Below, piece after piece: positions 45,940-56,093 of a DNA stretch of 64,000 nucleotides. Both the position numbers and the translations under genes were made by a program. Origin of the DNA: Puccinia triticina (lineage: Eukaryota; Basidiomycota; Pucciniomycetes; Pucciniales; Pucciniaceae); contig NC_070566.1 in assembly GCF_026914185.1 (NCBI RefSeq), positions 2,976,001 to 3,040,000 on the forward strand, given 5' to 3'. Position 1 is the first letter of the stretch, and every line of letters starts with the position of its first letter. The notes under the pieces are model-generated. The model was given only the letters and a program-made list of their open reading frames with translations, searched no databases and was not told where the DNA came from.

Positions 45940-46135
45940 CTAGAGGCTGAGGTGTAAGGCTTGTTGCTCTAGCTATTTAATAGATTGCTAGATGAGGAGA
46001 GTTTGAGGTCTCTCCTCCTGCTCCCCCTTATGGTAGGGAGCTGTGACATGTAGTACAATAGGTGACATGTCCCTGGAGTAGGCTACAGCGCGTGGGTTTG
46101 GCTCATAACACAAGGCGGCTTCGCCGCTGCAAGGT
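45940..46135 (-). mobile_element. Helitron-type 3' end split by a solo LTR
   Basis: On the minus strand, GCAGCGGCGAAGCCGCCTTG (46131-46111) is interrupted by an LTR-like piece (46110-45953, TGTTATGAGCC to CTTACA) and resumes as CCTCAGCCTCTAG then T (host A at 45939). The flanks of the LTR are CCTTG and CCTCA, a likely 5-bp duplication with two transitions. Confidence 0.6.
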
Positions 46136-47270
46136 TAAATTGCTTTGTTTGAAAAAAAAAGCTCAATTTGGACCAGTGCAGTGCTTGTCTGATAAAACAC
46201 CACATCAGTTATCAGAAAGTCTAGTTGTCAGGAATTGACATAGAACTAAAAGACCCAAACCCCTGCTGTTTCTGGAAAGCCAAAGTTTGAAGCAGATTTG
46301 TGCTAACCCTGCACTAAATGTGCTATCATGCTGTGCAAAACCCCTGAATACATTACCACTATGGTCTATTTTGTAGCAGAAACAAACTCCTGCATTATTT
46401 TGTAGTGTAAAATTGTAACAGTCCAATATATGCTTTGCATGGCATTGGATTGTTTTTTAGCACAATATAAGGTCATGGTATCATATCAGAATAGCTTGTA
46501 TCAGAGCATCAATACAATCCATTCCCAGATGTATTGCTGGGATGAGTGATTGGATTTTCTCCACATCACCCAGAAAAGACATATTTTTTACCAATACAAT
46601 ACTACTGTATTTCATTGGCTTTCCAATACAATCTGTGATACTGCTTTTGTTGGGTATTGGGAGAACAATTTGATATGCAGCACCACCCAATAAATACCTT
46701 GGATCATATTGGCTACAGCGTTGCTATTTCATTCAACAGTTGTGAGCTCATGAACAACAACAAAGTCCAGTTCATCAAGTCTGCTTGATTCAATCCCTTC
46801 TCCACTATTATGTAAGTTGGCTTTCAGTTCCTTGAATTTTCTATGGAAGAGAGTTTTTATTGTTACTTTAGATCATTCTATTGATCAGGAAGAAAAATTA
46901 TTTTAGTTAAAGAAAAATTTCATAGCATATTTAATTACAGTAAAATCTTTCTTTGCTTGATTAAGCCTGAGAATGGAAAGATTAAGACAGGGGATGATTA
47001 GACTGATGATAATAACTATTTTCTCAAGTTAGAGTGCAACTGATACTCATTGATCACATTGTCTATTTGCTTTGACAGCTCAAAAGATTAATATCTGTAT
47101 GATCTTTATTGCCTCATTACTATTGAACTTCTTTAACAGGACACATGTGCCTTTAGATACAAAAATCATTTGTTCTTACCTCATTTTGCTATAAGAAAAT
47201 CTATCAAAGATGTAATAGCTTACAAGAAATCCAGTTGTTACATATATTGTTTACACTGTTCACCCGCTGG
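46136..47270. other. AT-rich DNA, nothing recognised
   Basis: No supported ORF or repeat. Confidence 0.4.
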
Positions 47271-47479
47271 GGACCTAGACGCGAGCCATTTTGATCAGCT
47301 GCAAGGGTGGATTAGATAGCGTCTTGATTCAGATGGCCGGGAATGATTCGATTCTGTAAGCATTTGACAACAGATGCGCACACGGAACAACAAAAGAATT
47401 GATTAGAGGACATGTTGGACATGTGCTCGCAATGATCTGCCGCTCTTTGGCGAGGAAAGGGTAGTGCCGGGCGTGTTGA

Positions 47480-48075
47480 GGATGGATTAGGCGGAGACAA
47501 TGATAGTCTGTGTAAGCAAGTGTTTTGAGCACGCGGAGAAAGAGAGGGAGAGCTTACAAGGATGGCCATGATGGTCATGGATCCCGCAATGACCCAGTCG
47601 ATCTGGCGAGCGTCCCAGCTGATTGTCTCTGCCAGTGGCAAGGGCGAAGTTAGTCAACTTTCTGTGGCCAGAGCTGATCGCTGCCATCGGGGCCAGGTTA
47701 AAATAATGTTGCGAGACAATCTTGGAGTTCAAGGAAGTGCTTACAGTGCAAAGTGACAAGTCACAATCATTAAGATCAACCGGGGTAGGAATTGTGACAA
47801 GAAATTCCACGCTTTTGATTGCTGCGCGCGAAAAGCTCTCAGCAATGATGGTTGGATGGCCGAATCTTAGAAGAAAACCCAAAGAGGCAAGTGAACACAT
47901 TCTAGAGTGATGATGTTAGGAAAGGAGAGTCTAGAGATGAATATACCTGTGGCCAAAAGCTTTTCAGCCGTGCCTAAGAGGCTCCCTGCAAGGATGACCA
48001 CGCTAGCCGGTCCATCATCAGCGTATACGTCCTGGGCAGCCGAAAGTTCCACCAGTAGTCTAGCAGCAGGGGATC
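47480..48075 (-). pseudogene. Fragment of a CCT4 (TCP-1 delta) chaperonin gene
   Basis: CCT4 is one subunit of the cytosolic TRiC chaperonin that folds actin and tubulin. Minus-strand pieces match its equatorial region: [20 protein letters not shown], then [17 protein letters not shown], an intron-like gap (GTATATT to TTCTAAG), HPTIIAESFSRAAIKSVEFL, and TSLNSKIVSQHYFNLAPMA. The normal GDGTT ATP-binding motif reads DDGPA, and the piece before HPTII is out of frame, so it is not functional. The rest of the gene is missing. What follows below 47640 (WDARQIDWVIAGSMTIMAIL) looks membrane-like and is unidentified. Confidence 0.75.
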
Positions 48076-48284
48076 CGCAAGATCCTGGTCACGCCCGGCA
48101 AGCCAAGCTCACTTTTGGCATCTGCTTAGGCGTGATCCATTGGGTTCCACGGCGCGGTGAACTGGCTTCTGGATCGGCGAAAGGCTGATATCCTTGCCCG
48201 ACGCCCGGAGGGAAGACTGATTGCCAAAAAAAATTCCTATACACAATGGGTTAGTGAGTTGGTGTTTGTGAAGAGTTGGCGAGA

Positions 48285-48570
48285 CGGGGGACAAACACAT
48301 ATTTGAGGACACATTTGGCACAGAGATCAAGGTTGCCGCTGATGATGTTCCAGAAGCAGATCTTCTTGCCGGTTGAGCCACCGCCGGAGGCGAGGAAGCT
48401 GTTCTGATGGGGGCTCCAGTTGAGGGCCTTGAAAGCTGCAGTGTAGTGGTTGAAGCAGAAGAGGGGGGGCGAGTTGAAGGGGGCAAAAATTTCCCAGAGA
48501 AGCAGTTGGTTGGGTGATCCGTTTGGAGGTGAGGACTGTGGCGCGGTGAGGAGGAAGACCTGCACAAGGC
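48285..48570 (-). pseudogene. Fragment of a Cdh1/Fzr (Cdc20-family) WD40 gene
   Basis: Cdh1 activates the anaphase-promoting complex. NQLLLWEIFAPFNSPPLF, HYTAAFKALNWSPHQNSFLA and SGGGSTGKKICFWNIISGNL correspond to one WD repeat region of this family. Nothing before or after matches, so only about 70 residues survive. It lies on the same strand as the CCT4 fragment and directly upstream of it. Confidence 0.75.
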
Positions 48571-48575
48571 AGATT

Positions 48576-49532
48576 CTGGCATTTGGGCTTGAGGTGAGGC
48601 CTTGGACCCTCAGTTTGGGAGGCTACGGACCGTAGCCCCGTAGTACGGTGGGTGTTGGCACGGATTCAGTGGGCATGGCGCTGGCAAGGATGCGGTTGGC
48701 GTGGCGCTGGACCAAGGCAAGGCTGGTGCACGTGATGTGAGATGTTTGGATATTTAAAGGGGGTGAGGTTTGTGTCCGCTTTCCCCCAGGGGTTCTGGTT
48801 TCTTCCCACCCCCTCCATGGAGGCGCCCTAATTGCTTGATTAGGCCCCTCCTTGACGGCTCCTCACAGAGTCCTTCACAACGGGCCCTTTTTTGCTTGTT
48901 GCTTTGGCACGGCTGGAGGGTCAATTCAAGGTGCCTGTTTCAGGTGTTTGTGGATTCTTTCAACTTGTCTATTGTGTGTGATATTTTTGTGGTGTTTCAC
49001 AATAAAAAACACCAAAACTTAGATCTATGTTTCCACATTTGTGTGGATTTAATAAACTTGGATGTACGGCCCTCAAAGTTCCACATTTCCATAGCATTAG
49101 GAAGCTATGGGGATGGATAAGCAATGGAAATTTGAGCAATCCACTTTATGCAGGCCCAGATAAACTCTTGGATCAATCTGGTCCTTAATACCTTATTGCA
49201 TAAATAGCATAGGGCATACCCAATTAAAAATATGTACATATTCCATCAAAAATCCAATTTGATACTTCAAGAGCCATGGGACTCTCCCTGATCAAGAAAG
49301 AGCAGAATCCAGAGGGTCAGAAAAGAATTTCCCAAACCCGTTACAAGTGCCCTTTCAAAAAAGCTGCTGACCAGGCTATTTATGGCCAAATTTCCCCCAA
49401 AGAAATCCAGCAGATGCCCAAGATGGACAGCTACAGCTGTGCCAAAAGGCATTAAAGAGAGTGTTTTTGTATTTTTATTTTTTGTGTTGAGTTTATTTTT
49501 TATCATTTCCATGTAAAAATTTGGCTTCCCTC
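48576..49532. other. No supported gene
   Basis: A perfect short hairpin GGCTACGG-A-CCGTAGCC lies at about 48621-48637. No other feature was recognised. Confidence 0.35.
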
Positions 49533-49956
49533 AGGCAACGGTGGGTAGTTATTGCTACAGTAACGCGTAACGTAACAATAACATAACATTTTTTGGCCAT
49601 TATTGTTATTGTTACCAGTAACAGCAGTGCAATATGAATATCACACCAAGAGTTTTTTTTTTGCAACAGCCGTTACTATGTCTGAGTGCGTAGCAACAGA
49701 TATTGGGCAAGATGACAAGCAATAAAAGGCCAAAATAGGGCCAATTTGGCCTTTTATTGCTCAATAACGCGTTATCCGCTGGATAACGTGTTACTTTACT
49801 GGTAACAGCCTCAAAAAAAGAGGCCCGCTACGTTACGCGTGATGCCGCTGTTCGCGCGTTACTGCTAACAATAACGGCACAAAAAGTAACGGCGGGTAGT
49901 TGATTTACAAAAATCACGCAGATATCGTAAAGTAAAGTAACTACCCACCGTTGCCT
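49533..49956. mobile_element. 424-bp TIR element
   Basis: Perfect 19-bp inverted termini, AGGCAACGGTGGGTAGTTA. The interior is packed with GTAAC/GTTAC motifs and an internal inverted repeat (AGCAATAAAAGGCCAAA and complement). No clear target duplication and no coding sequence. Confidence 0.65.
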
Positions 49957-50129
49957 CAGTCCGCGGGTCCGACTTTATAAGTAAGCCTCTTCTTTGGAGA
50001 GCATCCCTTTTGGATGCGGGTTTGAGCCCCCTGACCCTCCAATTGAGAGCCTCAGTTAAGCTTGCACCCACTGGTTTTCAAGGGGATCAAGTCCTTGCAA
50101 TGGCAGGTTTGTAACAGTCAGCAATAGGA

Positions 50130-50420
50130 TTAGTCCTCCCAATGACTGGTCTGTTCCGGTCATCAAGAGGGTTTAGTCTTCTCCATGACCATTAAAAACC
50201 GGTCATCAGAAAAAACAAAATGCTACCCGCTGTGGTGATTTATACACGGACCTACTTTGCGCAGGAGAGAAAAACTCTTTGCGCACAGAATGGACCATCC
50301 CCGGACGTTGAGACGGACCCGGTCATCAAGAGGAGTGAACACCCCCTTGATGACCGGCAATTTCTGCCACATGCACACATGTTCTGGCCGGTCATCGGGG
50401 GAGTGTGTAACTCTGCTCAA
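50130..50420. repeat. TGACCGG hairpin units, fifth cluster
   Basis: A few units (CCGGTCATCAAGAGG, CTTGATGACCGG) lie partly upstream of, partly inside, the TIR element starting near 50231. Confidence 0.7.
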
Positions 50421-50845
50421 TGGCCTGTGCCAGCCATTGGCACGGCGGCTGGGGCATAGCCAGACCCGAAGCTGCTGCCCCTCAAACTTCCTTTTTGAGG
50501 GGCTGCATACCCAACCACTTAAGTTTTGGCAGGTCAAAATTCCCCAGGGTGGGTTATTGGGGCAGGGGGAGCTTATTTCTTGGATTAATATTATAAAACA
50601 TTCTAAATGATGGAGGAAACCTCCAAGAAATCCAAGATTTTTTGGAGGGGGCAAGCAAGACCCCATCTTTTGATCCATCAAAAAAAGAAAATCCAGAAAA
50701 ACTCCCTTCTTCTTTTGGGGGAAGTTGCTGTGCGCAAAGTATTTTTTGGCTTGCGCCCACAGCGGGCTTGACGTCAGGGTACAGTCCATTCTGTGCGCAA
50801 AGAGTTTTTTGCTGCTGCGCGAAGTAGGTCCGTTTATATAAGCGG
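50231..50845. mobile_element. TIR element containing TGACCGG units
   Basis: The left arm (ACGGACCTACTTTGCGCAG, AAAACTCTTTGCGCACAG, AATGGAC) is repeated inverted at 50778-50845 with few changes, giving arms of about 65 bp. No target duplication was settled. The middle matches 38600-39080. Confidence 0.55.
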
Positions 50846-51313
50846 GCCTCACAGAATTTCCACGTGGAGTCAAATTCTTGCATTGGGTATCTCAGATCTC
50901 TTGGCTTAAGATCTCCTGGTATTTACCAGGTCTCTGGGGCCCAGACTACTTTTCATTTTTTTGTTGATCTTCCAAAGTCGCAGAGCATGGTATTTTCCAT
51001 GCTACTCAACGTTAATTCCAAGTACTAGATCAAGCATGCGCGCATTTTGTTATTAGAACCACACGTGCACAATCTTGGTCATATTTATGGCTACCTTGTG
51101 ATCTAGCCCACTATTTTTGTAAAGTACATACCTTTTGAGAGGCTAGAGATAGAGAGTTTGGTCTCTACTCTTCTTTTCTAAGGCGCGGCGCTCCTGCGCC
51201 GGTGCCCATATGTAATATTACATTTTAATACAATATTTATTTTTATTTTATCTTTTACTTATGAAACTGCGGAAATTGGAGAAGTTTCATCCTCAGCTTC
51301 TGCCAAAACAAAA

Positions 51314-52107
51314 TTGTGGTTGGGGGCAGCCGGGAGGCCAAGAGATTTGCTAGGGCAATTACCCTTTCTGTTGGCGCGGAGTCATTTTTCTCCTAACCAG
51401 TCCATTGCGGAAAGGAGGCAACAGCTATATCAGCGCAGCACCCTTAACAACCAATCAGGGGTGCCAACAGGAAGATCAGAACCAGCATTAGGAACATCAA
51501 GCAGAACTTACAGAGTTCATCAAGAAGATACGGAAGACAAAATCATGGAAAAAGTACCAGGCAGACAACAACCTGCGGCCCCTGCGCCAAGCGGAGCAAA
51601 GATACGGCCAAGGGATTATCTGAACATTAAATTCTCAGAGGAAGAAGTGGTGCGCTTTATCAAACATTTCAAAAGACCAGCACTACAGGAAGGCCTGACT
51701 GATGCAGATAAAGCGTATCAGGTGGTCAACTTCTTTCTGGATGGTGAAGACTTGTGGGAAGTGGAGGACATGAAGGGGTTTGAGAAAAAAGATTGGACCA
51801 AGCTCAAGGATGAGATACTTGAGTGGTGGGAAGATTGTGGGCCTAGGTATTGGGAAAACAACCTGGAAAGTGTGGCTTCAGAATGTGCGGAAAAAGGTGG
51901 TGTCCAGACTAGAGCGGAGTATGTGTCCTATATCACCAGTTTTGACCAGGTTCTATCCTTCTTGGTGCGGAACAAGATCGTGACGGCTGATATGGGCATG
52001 ACTAAGCAGAACTTCTTGAAGGTATTTGACCGGGCATTGACGGAAAAACTGCTATGCAGGCTCAACAAACGGGGTTTGAGGGTTAAACCACCACTTGGAG
52101 GTCCAAA
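51314..52107 (+). pseudogene. Truncated LTR-retrotransposon gag
   Basis: A frame of 264 codons resembles capsid proteins of Ty3-type elements: SEEEVVRFIKHFKRPALQEG, QVVNFFLDGEDLWEVEDM, WTKLKDEILEWWEDCGPRYW. It runs into the FB-B left end at 52108 (after GGPN) and no protease or polymerase follows. The 300 bp upstream, rich in TTTTATT, may be LTR remnant. It is unlike the gag at 24531-25930, so the two come from different elements. Confidence 0.65.
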
Positions 52108-55100
52108 CACTACCAACATGGATGAATTTGTGATGTTGTATATTGATCAGTATAGCATATATTGATTGATTTTTTTATTCCTCTTGATACCTTTGTCTGT
52201 GTTCCATGTTGCCTTAATACTCTTCTATAATCTCTCAACTTCCCCCTGTGTTAGCTTCAAGGCACAGGAATCTTTTCTTTTTTTCCCTGATAAAATCCAT
52301 GAATTTCTACATACACCATTGTGTTCTTCCTGAAAAAAAGACATTGCAAGTTTTAGGATTAATCCAGGGTGGCTGAGGGATCTCAGAAACTGTGAATTGT
52401 TTTTTTTACTTCTACCATTGATGTTATCAGAAGTCTCCAAATCTACTTTTTGTCAAAAAAGGGAAACATTGAGCCCTCACCTCTCTCACAATGCCATCCT
52501 TCCTGGGTTGTTAATTTGGTGTGACCTTAAATTTCCTGAAGATGTTGCATATCATCCTTGGTATGCTACATGCATATAAGGCCTTTTGAAATTATTTTAA
52601 CATGGTTGAGCTAATTTTTGTCAGGGTCTTAACACCAAGAAACTACCAAACTAGTGATATCTGGCAACCAATCACATTGTAGCTGCTACGTTTGGGGGTT
52701 TTGTGGTCATTCAAGGCACACAATGAATCTTTGAGGGCATTGTATTATTTTGATACCAATATCATGGAAGAACTACAAATCTGCGCTGAGATATAGTGGC
52801 AGAGCACCAAGAAACTACCAAATTAGTGATTTTTGGCAACTGATCACATTCTGGCTGCTATATTTGAGGGTTTTGTGGTCATTCAAGGTCACAATGAATC
52901 TTTGAGGGCATTTGATTATTGTGATAGCAATATCATGGAAGAACTCCCACACTGCGCTGAGATATAGTGGCAGAAACACCAAGAAACTATCAAATTAGCA
53001 ATATTTGGCAACCAATCACATTGTAGCTGCTACATTTGGGGGTTTTGTGGTCATTCAAGGTACACAATGAATCTTTGAGGGCATTGTATTATTTTGGTAC
53101 CAATATCATGGAAGAACTCCCATCCTGTGCTGAGATATAGTGGCAGAAAAACCAAGAAACTACCAAATTAGTGATATTTGGCAACTAATCACATTGTGCC
53201 TGCTACATTTGGGGGTTTTGTGGTCATTCAAGGAACACAATAATTCTGTGAGGGCAGTTGATACTTTTGGTACCAATATCATGGAGGAACTCTCACACTG
53301 CACTGGGATATAGTGGCAGAAACACCAAGAAACTACCAAATTAGTGATATTTGGCAACTGATCACATTGTGCCTGCTACATTTGGGGGTTTTGTGGTCAT
53401 TAAAGGTACACAATAAGTCTTTGAGGGCATTTGATCATTTTGGTACCAATATCATGGAAGAACTCCCATGCTGCGCTGAGATATGGTGGCAGAAACACCA
53501 AGAAACTACCAAATTAGTGATATTTGGCAACTGACCACATTGTGCCTGCTACATTTGGGGGTTTTGTGGTCATTCAAGGTACACAATAAATCTTTGAGGG
53601 CATTTGAACATTTTGGTACCAATATCATGGAAGAACTCCCACACTGAGCTGGGATATAGTGGCAGAAACACCAAGAAACTACCAAATTAGTGATATTTGG
53701 CAACTGATCACATTGTGGCTGCTACATTCCAGGAGACCCCCAAATGTAGAAACGACAATGTCATTGATTGCCAAACATCACTAATTTGGTAGTTTCTTGG
53801 TGTTTCTGCAACTATATCTTAGCACAGTGTGTGAGTTCTTCCATGATATTGGTACCAAAATGATCAAATGCCCTCAACAATTTATTGTGTACCTTGAATG
53901 ACCACAAAAACCCCAAATGTAGCAGGCACAATGTGGTCAGTTGCCAACCATGATGTTGGTACCAAAATGATCAACTGCCCTCAAAGATTCATGGTGTACC
54001 TTGAATGACCACAAAACCCCCAAATGTAGCATCCACAATGTGATCAGTTGCCATGTATCACTAATTTGTAGTTTCTTGGTGTTTCTGCCACTATATCTCA
54101 GCACAGTGTGGGTGTTCTTCCATGATATTGGTACCAAAATGATCAAATGCCCTCAACGATTTATTGTGTACCTTGAATTACCACAAAACCCCCAAATGTA
54201 GCAGCCACAATGTGATCAGTTGCCAAATATCACTATTTTGGTTGTTTCTCGGTGTTTCTGCCACTATATCTCAGCGCAGCATGGGAGTTCTTCCTTGATA
54301 TTGGTACCAAAATGATAAAATTCCCTCAAACATTTACTGTGTACCTTTGATGACCACAAAACCCCCAAATGTAGCAGCCACAATGCAATCAGTTGCCATA
54401 TATCACTAATTTGGCAGTTCCGTGGTGCTTCTGCCGCTATATCTCAGCGCAGTGTGGGAGTTCTTCCATGATATTGGTACCAAAATGATCAAATTCCCTC
54501 AACAATTTATTGTGTACCTTGAATGACCACAAAACCCCCAAATATAGCATCCACAATGTGATTAGTTGCCAAATATAACTAATTTGGTAGTTTCTTGGTG
54601 TTTCTGCCACTATATCCCAGTGCAGCGTGGGAGTTTTTCCATGATGTTGACACCAAAATAATCAAATGCCCTCAAAGATTAATTGTGTACCTTGAATGAC
54701 CACAAAACCCCCAAATGTAGCAGCTACAATGTGATTGGTTGCCAGATATCACTAATTTGATAGTTTCTTGGTGTTAAGACCCTGACAAAATGTTAAAATA
54801 ATTTCAAAAGGCCTTATATGCATGTAGCATACCAAGGATGATATGGAACATCTTCAGGAAATTTAAGTTCACACCAAATTAACAACCCAGGAAGGATGGT
54901 ATTGTGAGAGAGGTGAGGGGTCAATGTTTCCCTTTTTTGACAAAAAGTAGATTTGGAGACTTCTGATAACATCAATGGTTAAAGTAAAAAAAAACAATTC
55001 ACAATTTCTGAGACCCCTCAGCCACCCTGTATTAATCCTAAAACTTGCAATGTCTTTTTTTCAGGAAGAACAGAATGGTGTATGTAGAAATTCATGGATT

Positions 55101-55303
55101 TTATCAGGGAAAGAAAAGAAAAGATTCCTGTGGCTTGAAGCTAACACAGGGGGAAGTTGAGAGATTGTAAAAGAGTATTAAGGCAGCATGGAACACAGAC
55201 AAAGGTATGAATAGGAATAAAAAACAATTGATCAATATAATTTGATCAATATACGCTATACTGATCAATATACGACATCACAAATTCATCCATGTTGGTA
55301 GTG
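52108..55303. mobile_element. Foldback element FB-B (3.2 kb)
   Basis: The architecture is that of FB-A without later insertions. Left terminal repeat 52108 to about 52632, seven forward ~173-bp units (starts near 52635, 52808, 52978, 53152, 53325, 53499, 53672), an inversion point at about 53733, six inverted units to about 54772, and a right terminal repeat to 55303 ending CCATGTTGGTAGTG. No coding capacity. It sits within the gag above on the left and beside CAAG of Copia-1 on the right. Confidence 0.88.
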
Positions 55304-55307
55304 CAAG

Positions 55308-56093
55308 CCTGTTCAACTTTAATCTCTCTTGCGGCCCTCCAAAAGGCTAACTGGTCATTTATGGGAGGGAACCGGAGCGCAGCAAGGTCCCGTGGTCCAT
55401 GGGCTAAGCCTGTAGTGACAAGTCCTGGGACGTGTTACTAGCGCCTCCCTTCCCCTGGGAAGGGGCAAGCCACGGGTAGGCTAGGGAGCTGGCACCCGGG
55501 AACTCATAGGCGCCTCAGCCGCTGTATCTACAGCAACAGAGACGCCAGGTCTACGTGGCACGCGGCTGTGCTAGCGGCCCAGGGACGGTCCCAATGGGAC
55601 GAGGTCGCTGGAGAAGACATAAATAGAAGGTACCTCAAGGGCCCATCTTGTCTCCCCAGCTCCTTCCTCTCCCATTGAACCTGAGCATCCAGTCATTTTA
55701 CGCTTCCCACCTTTCTTCTTTTTGGCACCACCCACCCACCCCTGCGTAGCACACACGGGGGTGATACATAGACCAGTGAGGGTCTAGCACTGATCCCCCA
55801 CTAGCGTGCTCCTTTTTCTTCTGCTCTGGGGGGTTTTTCACTCCTCTCGAGCTTCAAGACACAAAACAAAGTTTGAGGTGTCCTTGGAGGCTCGAGGGAC
55901 ACGGGGTGGAAAGCCCCCCCTGACCCACACACGGCCGACTTGGAACCCCCCCAAAGGGGTTCGAGCCGGCCTAGGGCCCGCGTGGAAAGAAACCTTTTTC
56001 ACATGGGCCTGAACCTGTAACAAGCAAAAGTGAGACACTGGAAGGGGCTCCAGTAGTCCAATATGGACAAGAGAGCCCCTCCTGCTACCCAAC
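55308..56093. mobile_element. 786-bp insertion of unknown class
   Basis: The block separates CAAG at 55304-55307 from CAAG at 56094-56097. Copia-1 coding is continuous only if it is removed, so it is an insertion with a 4-bp duplication. No inverted ends and no clear TG...CA. A possible TATA-like ACATAAATAG lies near 55616. It could be an unusual solo LTR. Confidence 0.5.

Larger units (their letters stand above)
12506..55303. mobile_element. 42.8-kb composite block bounded by two foldback elements
   Basis: Both outer ends read CACTACCAACATG inwards. They are flanked by CAA at 12503-12505 and 55304-55306, a 3-bp target duplication in the middle of Copia-1 coding sequence. FB-A forms the left 12 kb and FB-B the right 3.2 kb. 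The 27.6 kb between them carries genes and fragments of other repeats. The inner foldback ends lack matching flanks (GGA to the right of FB-A, AAA to the left of FB-B). They abut two unrelated broken retrotransposons, as expected if two separate insertions later moved together. A simple foldback insertion that later gained the middle by recombination is the alternative. Confidence 0.7.

Noticed and set aside
48601..48660. Hairpin GGCTACGGACCGTAGCC as a Helitron end next to the captured fragments
   Set aside because: No CTRR motif stands at the right distance on the side needed, and the fragments lie on the wrong side of it.
49960..50060. Possible tRNA-like GGTTTGAGCCCC box
   Set aside because: No matching A box, acceptor stem or anticodon arm could be folded around it.
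24531..52107. The two broken retrotransposon gag regions as halves of one element split by the foldback elements
   Set aside because: Both are 5' (gag) parts reading towards the breakpoints, on opposite strands, and their sequences are unlike each other.
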